NCBI GenBank assembly: GCA_031275345.1 | Contig: JAISOW010000006.1 | Location: 39,495-103,494 of the forward strand | Source of the DNA: Puniceicoccales bacterium | GTDB lineage: Bacteria > Verrucomicrobiota > Verrucomicrobiia > Opitutales > JAIRLM01 | DNA: 64,000 nucleotides | Direction of reading: 5' to 3' | In this document: in pieces, positions 16,615-25,593 of the stretch | How positions within the stretch are numbered: position 1 is the first letter of the stretch | Layout of the letters: every line of letters begins with the position of its first letter | The notes under the pieces: generated by a model | Seen by the model: the letters and a program-made list of their open reading frames with translations, nothing else | The model's database searches: none | Told to the model about the DNA's origin: nothing | Program-made: the position numbers and the translations under genes

Positions 16615-17496
16615 CAAATCCTCCGGAATGGGTGCCCGCAAGGTAAGCGGCTGTCCGGTCATGGGATGGCGGCAGCGCAGTTCGGCGGCGTGGAGTAGCA
16701 TGCGGGGGATGGAAGGCAGTGAATTGCTTTGGCGATCGCCATAGGTGCGGTCTCCCAGGATTGGATGGCCGATGGCGGCGAGGTGGACGCGAATTTGATG
16801 GGTGCGCCCGGAATGGATGCGCACGGCCAGATGCGACCAGCTTTCGGCGCAGTGCAGCAGAACTTCCCAGTCGCTGCGGGCCGGTCGACCATCCGGCCGA
16901 ATGGCCATGCGGGTACGGCGGTGCAGATCGCGGCCAATTGGATAATTAATTATTCCATGGGAACGATTTAGGTGGCCAGCAACAACGGCATGGTACAACT
17001 TTTCCACGCACCGCCGCTGAAATTGTTTTTGCAAGGCGATGAGGGCTTCCCCGCTTTTGGCAAAAAGCAGCACGCCGGTCGTATCCCTGTCCAGCCTATG
17101 CACCACGCCCGGTCGGAGAAGGTCCTGGCCGTTGGCAAGCTGTCCATTTGTGTGGTGGAGCAGCACGTCAACGAGGGATGGTTCGCCGCGGAATGTGGGA
17201 TGGACAACCACGCCGGCCGGCTTGTCGATGGCCACCAGCTCCCCATCCTCGTAGATGATGCTCAGCTCACCCGGCCGTGCCCTTGGGGCCTGAATTTCCT
17301 GCCAGCTGATTTGCACCACCTGCCCTGCCCGAACCCCTGCGCCAGCCTTTACGATTTTTCCATCGAGCAGCACCAACCCGCCGTCGATTGCCTTGCGGAT
17401 TTGGCTGCGGCTTTTGGAGGGAAAGCAGGTGGCCAGTGCTACGTCCAGGCGCAGCCCCGCATGTTCCTCCGCCAATTGGACGTGCTCAGTTGGCAT
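16504..17496 (-). CDS. rluD: Ribosomal large subunit pseudouridine synthase, RluD family
   Basis: Isomerises uridines of 23S rRNA. An N-terminal S4 RNA-binding domain (LDVALATCFPSKSRSQIRKAI) is followed by the pseudouridine synthase domain with the catalytic motif VVHRLDRDTTGVLLFAK. Later motifs RTHQIRVHLAAIGHPILGD and LLHAAEL are the conserved RluA/RluD blocks. The 330-residue length is normal; the last 30 residues are a variable tail lying antisense to the MATE gene. The stop of the upstream aminopeptidase gene overlaps its start by 11 bases, so the two form an operon. Confidence 0.94.
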   Translation of the reverse strand: MPTEHVQLAEEHAGLRLDVALATCFPSKSRSQIRKAIDGGLVLLDGKIVKAGAGVRAGQVVQISWQEIQAPRARPGELSIIYEDGELVAIDKPAGVVVHPTFRGEPSLVDVLLHHTNGQLANGQDLLRPGVVHRLDRDTTGVLLFAKSGEALIALQKQFQRRCVEKLYHAVVAGHLNRSHGIINYPIGRDLHRRTRMAIRPDGRPARSDWEVLLHCAESWSHLAVRIHSGRTHQIRVHLAAIGHPILGDRTYGDRQSNSLPSIPRMLLHAAELRCRHPMTGQPLTLRAPIPEDLLAFVASGQIRQEPVALAAEKKCNGNGDLADGFDGKE

Positions 17497-18613
17497 GGTC
17501 TGCCAAAAGATTGCCCGGGTTCAGAGGTTGCAAATCCGGCGGTAGGAATAGCCCATCCTTTCGAATAACTTCGCCGTCGAACAGGATCTCACCGCCGCCA
17601 AATTCCGGCCGTTGGCACAGCACCAGATCCCAGTGAATCTGGGAACGGTTGCCATTGTCCGCCTCATTCTCATAGGCTTGCCCCGGCGTAAAATGCAAGG
17701 AGCCAGCCATTTTTTCGTCGAAAAGAATGTCGCCGATGGGTTCAGTAATATGAGGATGGAAGCCGAGGGAAAACTCTCCAACCCGGCGCGCTCCCTCGTC
17801 GGCGTCGAGAATGGCGTTCAATTGCCGGCCATTATGACTGGCCGTGGCCTTCACAATTTTGCCGTGGCGGAAGGTGAGCCGAACATTCTCAAAGCACAGG
17901 CCATGGTAATGGGACGGCACATTGTAGGAAATGACACCCTCCACGCTGTCCAGTACAGGCGCCGTAAATACTTCACCATCTGGAATATTGCGCTCACCGC
18001 CGCAGGCAATGGCGCCGATATTTTTTATGGAAAATGAAATGTCCGTGCCCGGGCCCACGATTCGCACACGATCTGCCCGCGCCATCCGCCTTTGCAGCGC
18101 CCGCATGCCCGGCTCCATCCGGCCATGGTCAAAGGTACAGACGCGGAAAAAAAAGTCAAAAAAATCCTCCGTCGACCTATGGGCAGACTGGGCCATTGCC
18201 GCACTGGGCCAGCGCAGCACCACCCACCTTGTCCGATTGACCCGCCAATCGTGGACGTTCTTCATTTGTCCATTGTAGAGGTTTTGCCGTTCCATCGGCA
18301 CGTCGGCCAACTCGTGGACATTGTCGGAGCCACGCAGTCCCACGTAGCACTGCATGGTCTGCATTTCAGCCAATTCCACCGCCGCTGCCGTGGCAAAATC
18401 TTCCGCCGTTCCGTGGAGCAAAAATTCCCGGCCAATGCGGCCCCATCCACCCCGTACGAATGGATGGCCACCGGCGGCGTGGATTGCCCGCATCAGTGCC
18501 AGCACCATTTCCTCTGGGGCGGCGGTAAAGTGAATCAATGCCCGGTCATTCGGTTGAATTTTTAGGGAAAATTTCACCAGTACCTGTGCCAATTGTTCAT
18601 AGCGCGGATCCAT
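17486..18613 (-). CDS. M29 family aminopeptidase (AmpS/PepS type)
   Basis: Cytosolic metallo-aminopeptidase using two metal ions. Metal-ligand regions of family M29 are visible: CGGERNIPDGEVFTAP for the two glutamates, then SLHFTPGQAYENE and QIHWDLV with the histidines and aspartate. The 375-residue length fits. The ATG at 18613 is preferred over a GTG at 18634: TTGCAG-16-TAGGTT-7-ATG puts the promoter -35 box exactly 35 bases upstream, and family homology starts at MDPRYEQLAQVLV. It is followed by rluD with an 11-base overlap. Confidence 0.9.
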   Translation of the reverse strand: MDPRYEQLAQVLVKFSLKIQPNDRALIHFTAAPEEMVLALMRAIHAAGGHPFVRGGWGRIGREFLLHGTAEDFATAAAVELAEMQTMQCYVGLRGSDNVHELADVPMERQNLYNGQMKNVHDWRVNRTRWVVLRWPSAAMAQSAHRSTEDFFDFFFRVCTFDHGRMEPGMRALQRRMARADRVRIVGPGTDISFSIKNIGAIACGGERNIPDGEVFTAPVLDSVEGVISYNVPSHYHGLCFENVRLTFRHGKIVKATASHNGRQLNAILDADEGARRVGEFSLGFHPHITEPIGDILFDEKMAGSLHFTPGQAYENEADNGNRSQIHWDLVLCQRPEFGGGEILFDGEVIRKDGLFLPPDLQPLNPGNLLADHAN

Positions 18614-18648
18614 TTTTTTGAACCTAGGCACCACGGCGGTCTCTGCAA
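18614..18648 (-). promoter_or_regulatory. Predicted leaderless promoter of the M29 aminopeptidase gene
   Basis: On the minus strand TTGCAG (18648-18643), a 16-base spacer, TAGGTT (18626-18621) and 7 bases to the ATG. The -10 box lies in a CCTAGG palindrome. The divergent pntA promoter uses the same TAGGTT hexamer. Confidence 0.45.
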
Positions 18649-18665
18649 CTGGAAAAAAAATTCCC

Positions 18666-18701
18666 TTGAAATTTTGCCATTCCCCGTCCTAGGTTCATGC
18701 C
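18666..18701 (+). promoter_or_regulatory. Predicted leaderless promoter of pntAA
   Basis: TTGAAA (18666-18671), an 18-base spacer, TAGGTT (18690-18695), then six bases to the ATG at 18702. The geometry matches the divergent aminopeptidase promoter 18 bases away. Confidence 0.45.
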
Positions 18702-19820
18702 ATGCGCATCGCCGCCCTTCGGGAGTGGAACGGAAGGGAGTGCCGCTGTGCCATTGTGCCGGAAACGGCCAGCCGGCTGTGCGGCGCCGGTTGGACGCCA
18801 TTGCTACAAAAAAATTTGGGCACGGTGGCCCAGTTTCCCGACGCTTCCTACGGCGACGGGGTGGAATGGGAGGAGGATGGACGAAAAATTTTGCCGGTGG
18901 CGGACGTGCTATTCATTCTGCGGCCACCAACTGCGCAGGAGGTGGAACTTCTGCGGCCGGGCGGAACGGTTGTGGGATTTTTACGGCCATTTTCCTGCGA
19001 TGACCTGATGCAACGCCTGGCGGACCGCGGGGTGCATGCCATTGCGCTGGAACTCCTGCCCAGGACAACGCTGGCCCAGTCCATGGATGTGCTGAGCTCC
19101 CAGGCTGGCCTGGCAGGCTATGCGGCGGTGATTCGGGCTGCTGCCACGTTGCCCAAACTTTTTCCCATGCTGGTGACACCGGCCGGCACGGTTCGCCCGG
19201 TCCGCGTCTTCGTCATCGGTGCCGGCGTTGCCGGACTGCAGGCAATTGCAACGGCGCGCCGCCTTGGGGCAATGGTGGAGGCATTTGATACCCGGCCGGC
19301 TGCGGCGGAACAGGTCCGCTCACTGGGGGCAAAATTTCTCACAATTGACCTCGGCCAGACCGGTTCCACGGCCCAGGGATATGCGGTGGAACTGGACGAC
19401 GAACGGCGGGAACGGCAAAGGCAGGCCATGGTGCAGTCTTGTGCCCGGGCGGACGTGGTGATTGCAACGGCAAAGGTTTTTGGAAAAAAGGCGCCCATTC
19501 TCGTGACACGGGAAATGCTGGCCGCGATGAGCCCAGGGAGCGTGGCCATTGACCTGGCAATCGATGCGGGCGGCAATGTCGAAGGCCTGGCCGAAGGTGG
19601 TGACCGTGTGACGGCCGAAGGGGTGCGGCTCATCGGCCTAGGTGCAGGCGAAAATGATTTTCCCACGACGGCATCGCAGCTGTTGGCAAATAATTTGGCG
19701 CAGCTAATCTTTCACCTGGGAGGTCGGGAAGGAGCGATCCGCTGGAATTTGGCCGATGGCATCCTGTCAGCCTGTGCCGTGGCAGAGCCGGGCCGAGTTC
19801 TGTGGCCAAGGAAAACGTAG
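18702..19820 (+). CDS. pntAA: NAD(P) transhydrogenase, alpha subunit part 1 (NAD-binding domain I)
   Basis: Peripheral NAD(H)-binding subunit of the proton-translocating transhydrogenase. The protein begins MRIAALREWNGRECRCAIVPET, the alanine dehydrogenase/PntA N-terminal fold, and has the Rossmann loop VFVIGAGVAGLQAIATARRLG followed by EAFDTRPAAAEQVRSLGA. The 372-residue length matches the split form in which the membrane part is a separate gene. It is the first of three consecutive pnt genes; pntAB starts 15 bases after its stop. Confidence 0.95.
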   Translation: MRIAALREWNGRECRCAIVPETASRLCGAGWTPLLQKNLGTVAQFPDASYGDGVEWEEDGRKILPVADVLFILRPPTAQEVELLRPGGTVVGFLRPFSCDDLMQRLADRGVHAIALELLPRTTLAQSMDVLSSQAGLAGYAAVIRAAATLPKLFPMLVTPAGTVRPVRVFVIGAGVAGLQAIATARRLGAMVEAFDTRPAAAEQVRSLGAKFLTIDLGQTGSTAQGYAVELDDERRERQRQAMVQSCARADVVIATAKVFGKKAPILVTREMLAAMSPGSVAIDLAIDAGGNVEGLAEGGDRVTAEGVRLIGLGAGENDFPTTASQLLANNLAQLIFHLGGREGAIRWNLADGILSACAVAEPGRVLWPRKT

Positions 19821-19835
19821 GGAGGTTGGACGGTT

Positions 19836-20114
19836 ATGGATGGGGGAACGCTGGCTCTGATCGTGGCCATGACAAGTTTGTTGGGATTTGAGCTGCTGCG
19901 CCGTGTTCCATCCCAGCTGCACACGCCGCTCATGTCCGGATCCAATGCCATCTCGGGCGTGGTGGTGCTTGGGGCAGTCGCCGCCGTTGGCGAAGGGTCG
20001 GCACCGGGGCTGGCACAGCTGGCCGTGGCGTTGGCGACCGTGAACGTGGTGGGCGGCTATCTGGTTACGGACCGCATGCTCCGCCTTTTTGGAACCGGCA
20101 AGGGAAAGAGGTGA
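19836..20114 (+). CDS. pntAB: NAD(P) transhydrogenase, alpha subunit part 2 (membrane segment)
   Basis: A 92-residue membrane protein with three hydrophobic helices, including MTSLLGFELLRRVPSQLHTP and the conserved LMSGSNAISGVVVLGA loop. It forms part of the proton channel with PntB. The fixed position between pntAA and pntB (three bases to pntB) makes the assignment firm. Confidence 0.94.
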   Translation: MDGGTLALIVAMTSLLGFELLRRVPSQLHTPLMSGSNAISGVVVLGAVAAVGEGSAPGLAQLAVALATVNVVGGYLVTDRMLRLFGTGKGKR

Positions 20115-20117
20115 GCC

Positions 20118-21494
20118 ATGGGCTGGATCCATGTCATCTGCATTTTGGGATTTTTTTTCGGGCTCAAGTTGCTCAGCTCCGTTGGGACGGCCAGGTTGGG
20201 CAACGCAATTTCTGCCGGATCCATGCTGCTGGCAATTGCCGCCACCCTGGCGGAAAGCGGTGCGGTGGCATCGTGGCCATTTTTGGCGGTCGGAACGGTT
20301 ATTGGGGCAATTGGTGCAATTTTTTTGAGGATCACCGCTGCGCCCCAATTTGTTGCCCTGCTCAACGGACTGGGCGGCCTGGCCAGCATGATTGTCGCCG
20401 CCGTCACGCTGGTCCACATTGAAACCGTTGGCTGGCAATTTTACCAATCAGCCCATGGCATCGCCGGGACGGCGGCGGTCCACTGCCTCATCTCCCTTTC
20501 AACGGCCCTGGCCATTGTCGTGGGTGGCATCACATTCTCAGGCAGCGCCATCGCCTGTGGCAAGCTGTCCGGATGGGTCCCATCCAGACCATTGGCTGTC
20601 CGCATTTCCCGCCGCGGCAGTGGGCCACTGCTCCTGGCCATCGCCGGCATTTGCTGCGTCCTGGAGCCGCGGACCGCTCCGTGGCTGGTCTGTCTTTCCC
20701 TGGCGCTGGGCCTCACCCTTGTCCTGCCCATCGGCGGCCGGGACATGCCGGTCGTGATTTCCCTGCTCAACAGCCTTTCCGGTGTGGCCGCCGCCATGGC
20801 CGGCTACCTTCTGGCCAATGTGCCAATCATCGCAACGGGCTGTCTGGTTGGAGCCAGCGGGACACTGCTCACATTTTCCATGTGCCGTGCCATGAACCGC
20901 AGCCTGACCAGCGTGCTCTTTGGTGCTGCGGCGGACCGGGCTGGGTCGGCATGCGCCGGTGGCGAGGTCAAGGCAATTTCATCCGCCGACGGCCGCTGGA
21001 TCTTGGAAGCTGCCAGGCGCGTGTGCATCGTGCCCGGCTATGGCATGGCCCTTGCCCAGGCACAGCATGCGGCAAAAAATCTTGCCGATGCCCTACGCAG
21101 CGTCGGTGCGGACGTATTTTTTGTCCTCCATCCGGTGGCCGGACGCATGCCCGGCCACATGAGCGTCCTGCTGGCCGAGGCGGACGTGCCCTACGAATTG
21201 CTAGTAGAATTGGACGATGCCAATCGGCAGATGGATCAGGTGGATGTGGCCCTGGTCATCGGTGCCAATGACACGGTCAATCCGGCCGCCGCGGAGGACA
21301 GTACCTCACCTCTCTACGGCATGCCGGTGGTGGAGGTCTGGCGTGCCGGAACCGTCCTTGTCCTGAAACGGGGTGGCGGCAGCGGCTTTTCCGGCCTGGA
21401 TAATCCGCTTTTTTTTCGCGGCAACGCGCGCATGCTCCTTGGCGATGCCAAAAAAACGCTCCAGGACCTGCTGGCAGCGTTGGCCGAGGTATGA
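20118..21494 (+). CDS. pntB: NAD(P) transhydrogenase, beta subunit
   Basis: NADP(H)-binding and proton-translocating subunit that uses the proton-motive force to make NADPH. The first ~270 residues hold several membrane helices; the C-terminal dIII domain has the NADP-binding signatures IVPGYGMALAQAQHA, HPVAGRMPGHMSVLLAE and VALVIGANDTVNPAA. At 458 residues it is complete. It is the last gene of the pnt operon. Confidence 0.96.
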   Translation: MGWIHVICILGFFFGLKLLSSVGTARLGNAISAGSMLLAIAATLAESGAVASWPFLAVGTVIGAIGAIFLRITAAPQFVALLNGLGGLASMIVAAVTLVHIETVGWQFYQSAHGIAGTAAVHCLISLSTALAIVVGGITFSGSAIACGKLSGWVPSRPLAVRISRRGSGPLLLAIAGICCVLEPRTAPWLVCLSLALGLTLVLPIGGRDMPVVISLLNSLSGVAAAMAGYLLANVPIIATGCLVGASGTLLTFSMCRAMNRSLTSVLFGAAADRAGSACAGGEVKAISSADGRWILEAARRVCIVPGYGMALAQAQHAAKNLADALRSVGADVFFVLHPVAGRMPGHMSVLLAEADVPYELLVELDDANRQMDQVDVALVIGANDTVNPAAAEDSTSPLYGMPVVEVWRAGTVLVLKRGGGSGFSGLDNPLFFRGNARMLLGDAKKTLQDLLAALAEV

Positions 21495-21538
21495 GCAAAT
21501 GCCGGGGAAAATTTAAAGCAGCTGGCCAAAAGGCTCGC

Positions 21539-21573
21539 TTGCCATTTTTTGCCGTTTTGTCTGTTGTGGCCGC
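21539..21573 (+). promoter_or_regulatory. Predicted leaderless promoter of lpxC-fabZ
   Basis: TTGCCA (21539-21544) begins exactly 35 bases before ATG 21574. A weak TGTTGT hexamer follows after 17 bases. There is no Shine-Dalgarno sequence. Confidence 0.4.
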
Positions 21574-22890
21574 ATGGTGAAACAGCGGACAATTTTACGG
21601 GAAGTTGCCGTGCGCGGCCGTGCGGTGCATACGGGCCAAGAGGTGCTGCTGCGCCTAAGGCCGGCAGAGGAAGGAGCTGGAATTTGCTTTCACCGGGTGG
21701 ACCTGCCGGGCAAGCCGGAGCTGCGCCCTGACATTGGAAATGTGGGCGACCTAGTCCGCTGCACAACGCTGGCGGCCGGCGATGTGCGCATACACACGGT
21801 GGAACATTTGCTGGCAGCATTGCACGGCCTTGGGGTGGACAATGTGCACGTGGACATCGACGGCTGCGAACCTCCCATACTGGACGGCTCTGCCCGTGAA
21901 TTTGCCAACCTGCTCCAGCAGGCAGAGATCGTGGAACAAGCTGCCGAGCGCAACTATTTTATTTTGCAGCGGCCGGTGTCCGTTGTGGAAGGCAACCGTT
22001 CCCTGCTGGCCGTCCCATACGATGGACTCAAAATCACCTGCACCTTTGCCGACGACCGAGGAAACTACGCCCAGCACCTTTCCATCGATATTTTTCCTGA
22101 CACATTTCTAGGCCACATCGCTCCGGCCCGCACATTCACGTTTTACGAAGACATCGAACCACTGCTGAACCGGGGGAAGCTGCAGGGTGGCAGCCTGGAA
22201 TCGGCCATTGTCATCAAGGGGGACCAGCTGCTATCGAAGGAACCGCTGCGCTTTTCCGATGAATTTGTCCGCCATAAGATTTTGGATATTTTGGGCGACT
22301 TGACATTGCTGGGCTTGCCGCTCAAGGCCCACGTGATCGCCATCCGCCCGGGCCATTCCTTGAACGCCAAGCTGGTCAGGGCAATCCGCCAATCGGAGGA
22401 ACGGGCAGGGCAAAATCTTCCCTTAATTATGGCCAGTGAACGCACGGAATCTGTCCTAAATGTGCGACAAATCGCCAATTTACTCCCCCACCGCTACCCG
22501 TTTTTTCTCGTGGACAAGGTGCTGACCGTGGACGACGAACGGCTCGTGGCCATAAAAAATGTGACAATCAATGAGCCATTCTTTCAGGGCCATTTCCCGG
22601 GCCGGCCCATCCTACCTGGCGTGCTCCAGTTGGAGGCAATGGCCCAGGCCGCTGGCGTGCTCATGCTGCGCCAGGCGGAGGGCGCAGGCAAATTGGCATT
22701 TTTGATGAGCTGTGACCGGGTAAAATTTCGCCGCGTGGTGGAGCCGGGCGACCAGCTGCGCATCGAGATTCAATTGCTAAAAAGCCGGGGAAGGCGCATT
22801 GCCGTGGCCGAAGGAGTGTGCAAGGTTGACGGACAGGTTGTTTCATCGGCGACGCTGATGTTTACCCTGGTGGACGATGCCATCGAATGA
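21574..22890 (+). CDS. lpxC-fabZ: Bifunctional UDP-3-O-acyl-N-acetylglucosamine deacetylase / 3-hydroxyacyl-ACP dehydratase
   Basis: A fusion of two lipid enzymes. Residues about 1-285 are LpxC, the zinc deacetylase committing lipid A synthesis, with HTVEHLLAALHGLGVDN, the metal and catalytic block SDEFVRHKILDILGDL, and the late histidine in RPGHSLNAKLV. Residues about 295-438 are FabZ, which dehydrates 3-hydroxyacyl-ACP, with LLPHRYPFFLVDKV and the active-site GHFPGRPILPGVLQLEAMAQ. Such fusions are known in Bacteroidetes/Chlorobi and some PVC bacteria. Its 3' end overlaps the NrdA-like gene by 14 bases. Confidence 0.96.
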   Translation: MVKQRTILREVAVRGRAVHTGQEVLLRLRPAEEGAGICFHRVDLPGKPELRPDIGNVGDLVRCTTLAAGDVRIHTVEHLLAALHGLGVDNVHVDIDGCEPPILDGSAREFANLLQQAEIVEQAAERNYFILQRPVSVVEGNRSLLAVPYDGLKITCTFADDRGNYAQHLSIDIFPDTFLGHIAPARTFTFYEDIEPLLNRGKLQGGSLESAIVIKGDQLLSKEPLRFSDEFVRHKILDILGDLTLLGLPLKAHVIAIRPGHSLNAKLVRAIRQSEERAGQNLPLIMASERTESVLNVRQIANLLPHRYPFFLVDKVLTVDDERLVAIKNVTINEPFFQGHFPGRPILPGVLQLEAMAQAAGVLMLRQAEGAGKLAFLMSCDRVKFRRVVEPGDQLRIEIQLLKSRGRRIAVAEGVCKVDGQVVSSATLMFTLVDDAIE

Positions 22891-25582
22891 CCAGCTTTCC
22901 CTTGCCATCTCCCGGGTCCTGACTAGCAGGAATGCCATGGATGTGTGCGTACTGCGGCGCAATCGGCAAATTGTTCCCTGGCGGCGGGAAAAAATCGCCA
23001 TCGCCGTTGGCAAGGCATTTCTTGCAGCCGGCCGTTCGACGGAATTGGCGGCCGACATTGCGGAGCGGGTGGAAAAGAAAATTTTTACCCGCGGCCTCGC
23101 CACGGTTGACATTGAATCCATCCAGGATGCCGTGCAGGGAGAACTGCTGGCGATTGGGGAAAAGGCCATCGCCGAGTCCTATGCCAACTACCGCCATGGC
23201 CGCGCCGCCGAGCGGGAGCGGCAAAAGTTTTTAAAAAATTTACCCCAGCAGGCCATCACGTTTGTCCGCATGCCCGATGGCAACGTGCGCTGTTGGACGG
23301 ATGACCTGTGGATGGAACGGCTGCGGGCAGCTGCCGATGGTCTTGCCCTGGGAGAGGACCTGCAGCGGACATTGCGCGAACTGCGCCGGGCAATTCCCGA
23401 CGAAGTAACTTGGAAAGAATTGCGCCGCTTTTCCCTGGCCAATGTGCTGCACAGGGCCACGGTGGATCCAATTTTTTCCCACCTTGCCGCCCGCATGGAT
23501 CTGCAATTTCTCAGAGAAGACGTGCTGGGCCCATCGGATCCCGTCGCCGACGAAAAAACGCTACGTCGACAGCGGCGGCAGGCATTTCCCGCCCACATTC
23601 GCGAAGCAGTGGAACGGCATCTGTTGGATGAACGCATGGGCCACTTTTTTGATGATTTACCGGCGCTTGCCGATGCCCTGGACGGCACATTCGACATGGC
23701 ACTGGACTGGCCAGCCATGGAACTGCTGCGCGGCGAGCTGCTCCTCACTGGAAAGGACATGGCGCCACTGGAAACGCCGCAATTTTTTTGGATGCGGGTG
23801 GCGATGGGTATTTTGCTAAACTCCGACCGGTCGGTGGGGAATGTGGTGGAACTCTACGGCGCCCTGGCCAGGCGCAAATTCTGTCCCGCATCCACCACCC
23901 TGCTCCACGCCGGAACGCCGCATCCGCAGCTTCTCCCCAGCTACGTCTATGAACTACAGGACTCAATGGAGGACATCATGGTGCGGGGCATTGCGGAAAA
24001 CGCCTTCGCCGCCCGATGGGGTGCCGGTCTTGGCGGTTCCTGGACAGCGATCCGGGGAGAAGGTGCTGCCATCGGTGGCACGGGAGGAATTTCCTCCGGC
24101 GTACGTCCATTTTTGGAGCTGCACCGCCACCAACTGGCCCTTGCCCACCAAGGTCCCCACCGCCGCGCTGGAGCTGGCTGTGCCTATTTGGATATCTGGC
24201 ATTGGGACGTGCCAATGTTTCTACGCCTGTGGAAGGAGATGGCGGATGGCTGTGCCCCACTCCGTAGCCCAGAGCTGCAAACCTGCCTGTGGATTCCGGA
24301 CGTTTTTATGGAACGGCTGGACAGGCCGGGATCTAGCTGGACATTTTTTCAACCAGGCGACGTTTTTGAACTACTTCCCCTTTCCGGGCTGACCTTTGCA
24401 GACCGCTACCGCGCCTATGAAGCGGCTGCCGCAGATGGTAGGATGGAGGCTAAAACCGTTTCTATCCAAGAATTTTGGCAGCAGTTGCTGGCCAATATTT
24501 TTGAGACTGGCTACCCGCGGTTGGCATTTTCCGACACGTTTCAGCGGAACAATCTAGGCCCATCGTCCCGCCCCATCCGCGCATCCAGTCTGTTTGGCGA
24601 AAGTGCCATGGCAATGGGTCCCGACGAAAAGGCCGGTGCTGCCTTCGGCACAATTTCCCTGCCGGCGCACCGTTCTTCTGACGGCACGTTTTACTGGGAA
24701 GATTTTCGCCGTACCATCCGGCTGGCGGTTCGCACACTGGATTCCATTTTGTCCGTGACAAATTTTCCGGCGGCCGGCATTGCCCGCCACTGCGAACGTC
24801 ACCGCGGCCTGGCACTTGGCCTGGCAGGATTGCATGACCTGCTGCGTGGGTGGGGCATTCCATTTGCCTCGGAGGGGGCAGAGCGGTGCACGGCGGAAAT
24901 TTGCGCATGTCTGTGCCATGGAGCCATCCTCGCCTCCACCGAATTGGCCGGAGAAAGGGGCACCTGCCCGGCATTTTCCGAAAGCAACTGGGCCCATGGC
25001 CTGCTGCCAGCGGCCGCGGCGGAGGCAAATTCCGTTCCCTCCCAGGACTGGAATAAATTGCGCAACGCAATACAAACCAATGGCATGCGCAATGCATATC
25101 TCATCGCCCATGCTCCAACCTCCCGAACGTCCCGCCTGCTGGGGGTATCGGCCAGTGTCCTGCCAATTGAGTCCAACGTGCACCGCATTGCCCTGCCGGA
25201 TGGCGAACGCGTCTGGATACTGGATGCGGCGCTGGCCATGGCATTAAAATCTGCCGGAATCTGGTCGGCGGATATGGGAGAACGGCTCCGTTTTTTGGAT
25301 GGAGATTTGACCGCATTTCCCGCCGTTCCGGAAAAACTGGCCACCACATTTTCCACCGCATTTTCCATCCCGGGTGAGCGGGCGCTCGCCATGGCAGCCT
25401 GCGTGCAGTCATGGACGGATCAATCCCAGTTTTTGCCGCTGCGGCTCCGCATGCCCACATTTTCCCTGCTGTCCCAACTTCTGCAGCTTGCCTGGCGGAT
25501 GGGCATCAAGGTGGTTGGCCAGCTTGTGACATCCCATGCCCTGGTGGAAAATCGCACGCGGGAAAATTTTCTTGATGCGTAA
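22877..25582 (+). CDS. Ribonucleotide reductase alpha-subunit (NrdA)-like protein lacking catalytic residues
   Basis: Full-length class I RNR large-subunit homologue, 901 residues. An ATP cone starts near residue 23 (VLRRNRQIVPWRREKIAIAV) and the barrel has recognisable family blocks: FCPASTTLLHAGTPHPQLL, AFAARWGAGLGGSW, and GMRNAYLIAHAPTSRTSRLLG. The catalytic positions are replaced. The redox cysteine of the SSC block is Tyr356 (PSYVYEL). The NxCxE motif reads SLFGE, so Asn becomes Ser571 and the thiyl-radical Cys becomes Phe573; Glu575 is kept. The second redox Cys is Phe590. The C-terminal Tyr-Tyr radical pair is replaced by Gln-Leu in GIKVVGQLVTS. The frame is intact, so this is a pseudoenzyme and not a decayed gene. 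ATG 22937 (AGGA site) is an alternative start. No nrdB adjoins. Confidence 0.85.
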   Translation: MPSNDQLSLAISRVLTSRNAMDVCVLRRNRQIVPWRREKIAIAVGKAFLAAGRSTELAADIAERVEKKIFTRGLATVDIESIQDAVQGELLAIGEKAIAESYANYRHGRAAERERQKFLKNLPQQAITFVRMPDGNVRCWTDDLWMERLRAAADGLALGEDLQRTLRELRRAIPDEVTWKELRRFSLANVLHRATVDPIFSHLAARMDLQFLREDVLGPSDPVADEKTLRRQRRQAFPAHIREAVERHLLDERMGHFFDDLPALADALDGTFDMALDWPAMELLRGELLLTGKDMAPLETPQFFWMRVAMGILLNSDRSVGNVVELYGALARRKFCPASTTLLHAGTPHPQLLPSYVYELQDSMEDIMVRGIAENAFAARWGAGLGGSWTAIRGEGAAIGGTGGISSGVRPFLELHRHQLALAHQGPHRRAGAGCAYLDIWHWDVPMFLRLWKEMADGCAPLRSPELQTCLWIPDVFMERLDRPGSSWTFFQPGDVFELLPLSGLTFADRYRAYEAAAADGRMEAKTVSIQEFWQQLLANIFETGYPRLAFSDTFQRNNLGPSSRPIRASSLFGESAMAMGPDEKAGAAFGTISLPAHRSSDGTFYWEDFRRTIRLAVRTLDSILSVTNFPAAGIARHCERHRGLALGLAGLHDLLRGWGIPFASEGAERCTAEICACLCHGAILASTELAGERGTCPAFSESNWAHGLLPAAAAEANSVPSQDWNKLRNAIQTNGMRNAYLIAHAPTSRTSRLLGVSASVLPIESNVHRIALPDGERVWILDAALAMALKSAGIWSADMGERLRFLDGDLTAFPAVPEKLATTFSTAFSIPGERALAMAACVQSWTDQSQFLPLRLRMPTFSLLSQLLQLAWRMGIKVVGQLVTSHALVENRTRENFLDA

Positions 25583-25593
25583 AAAATGTTCAA

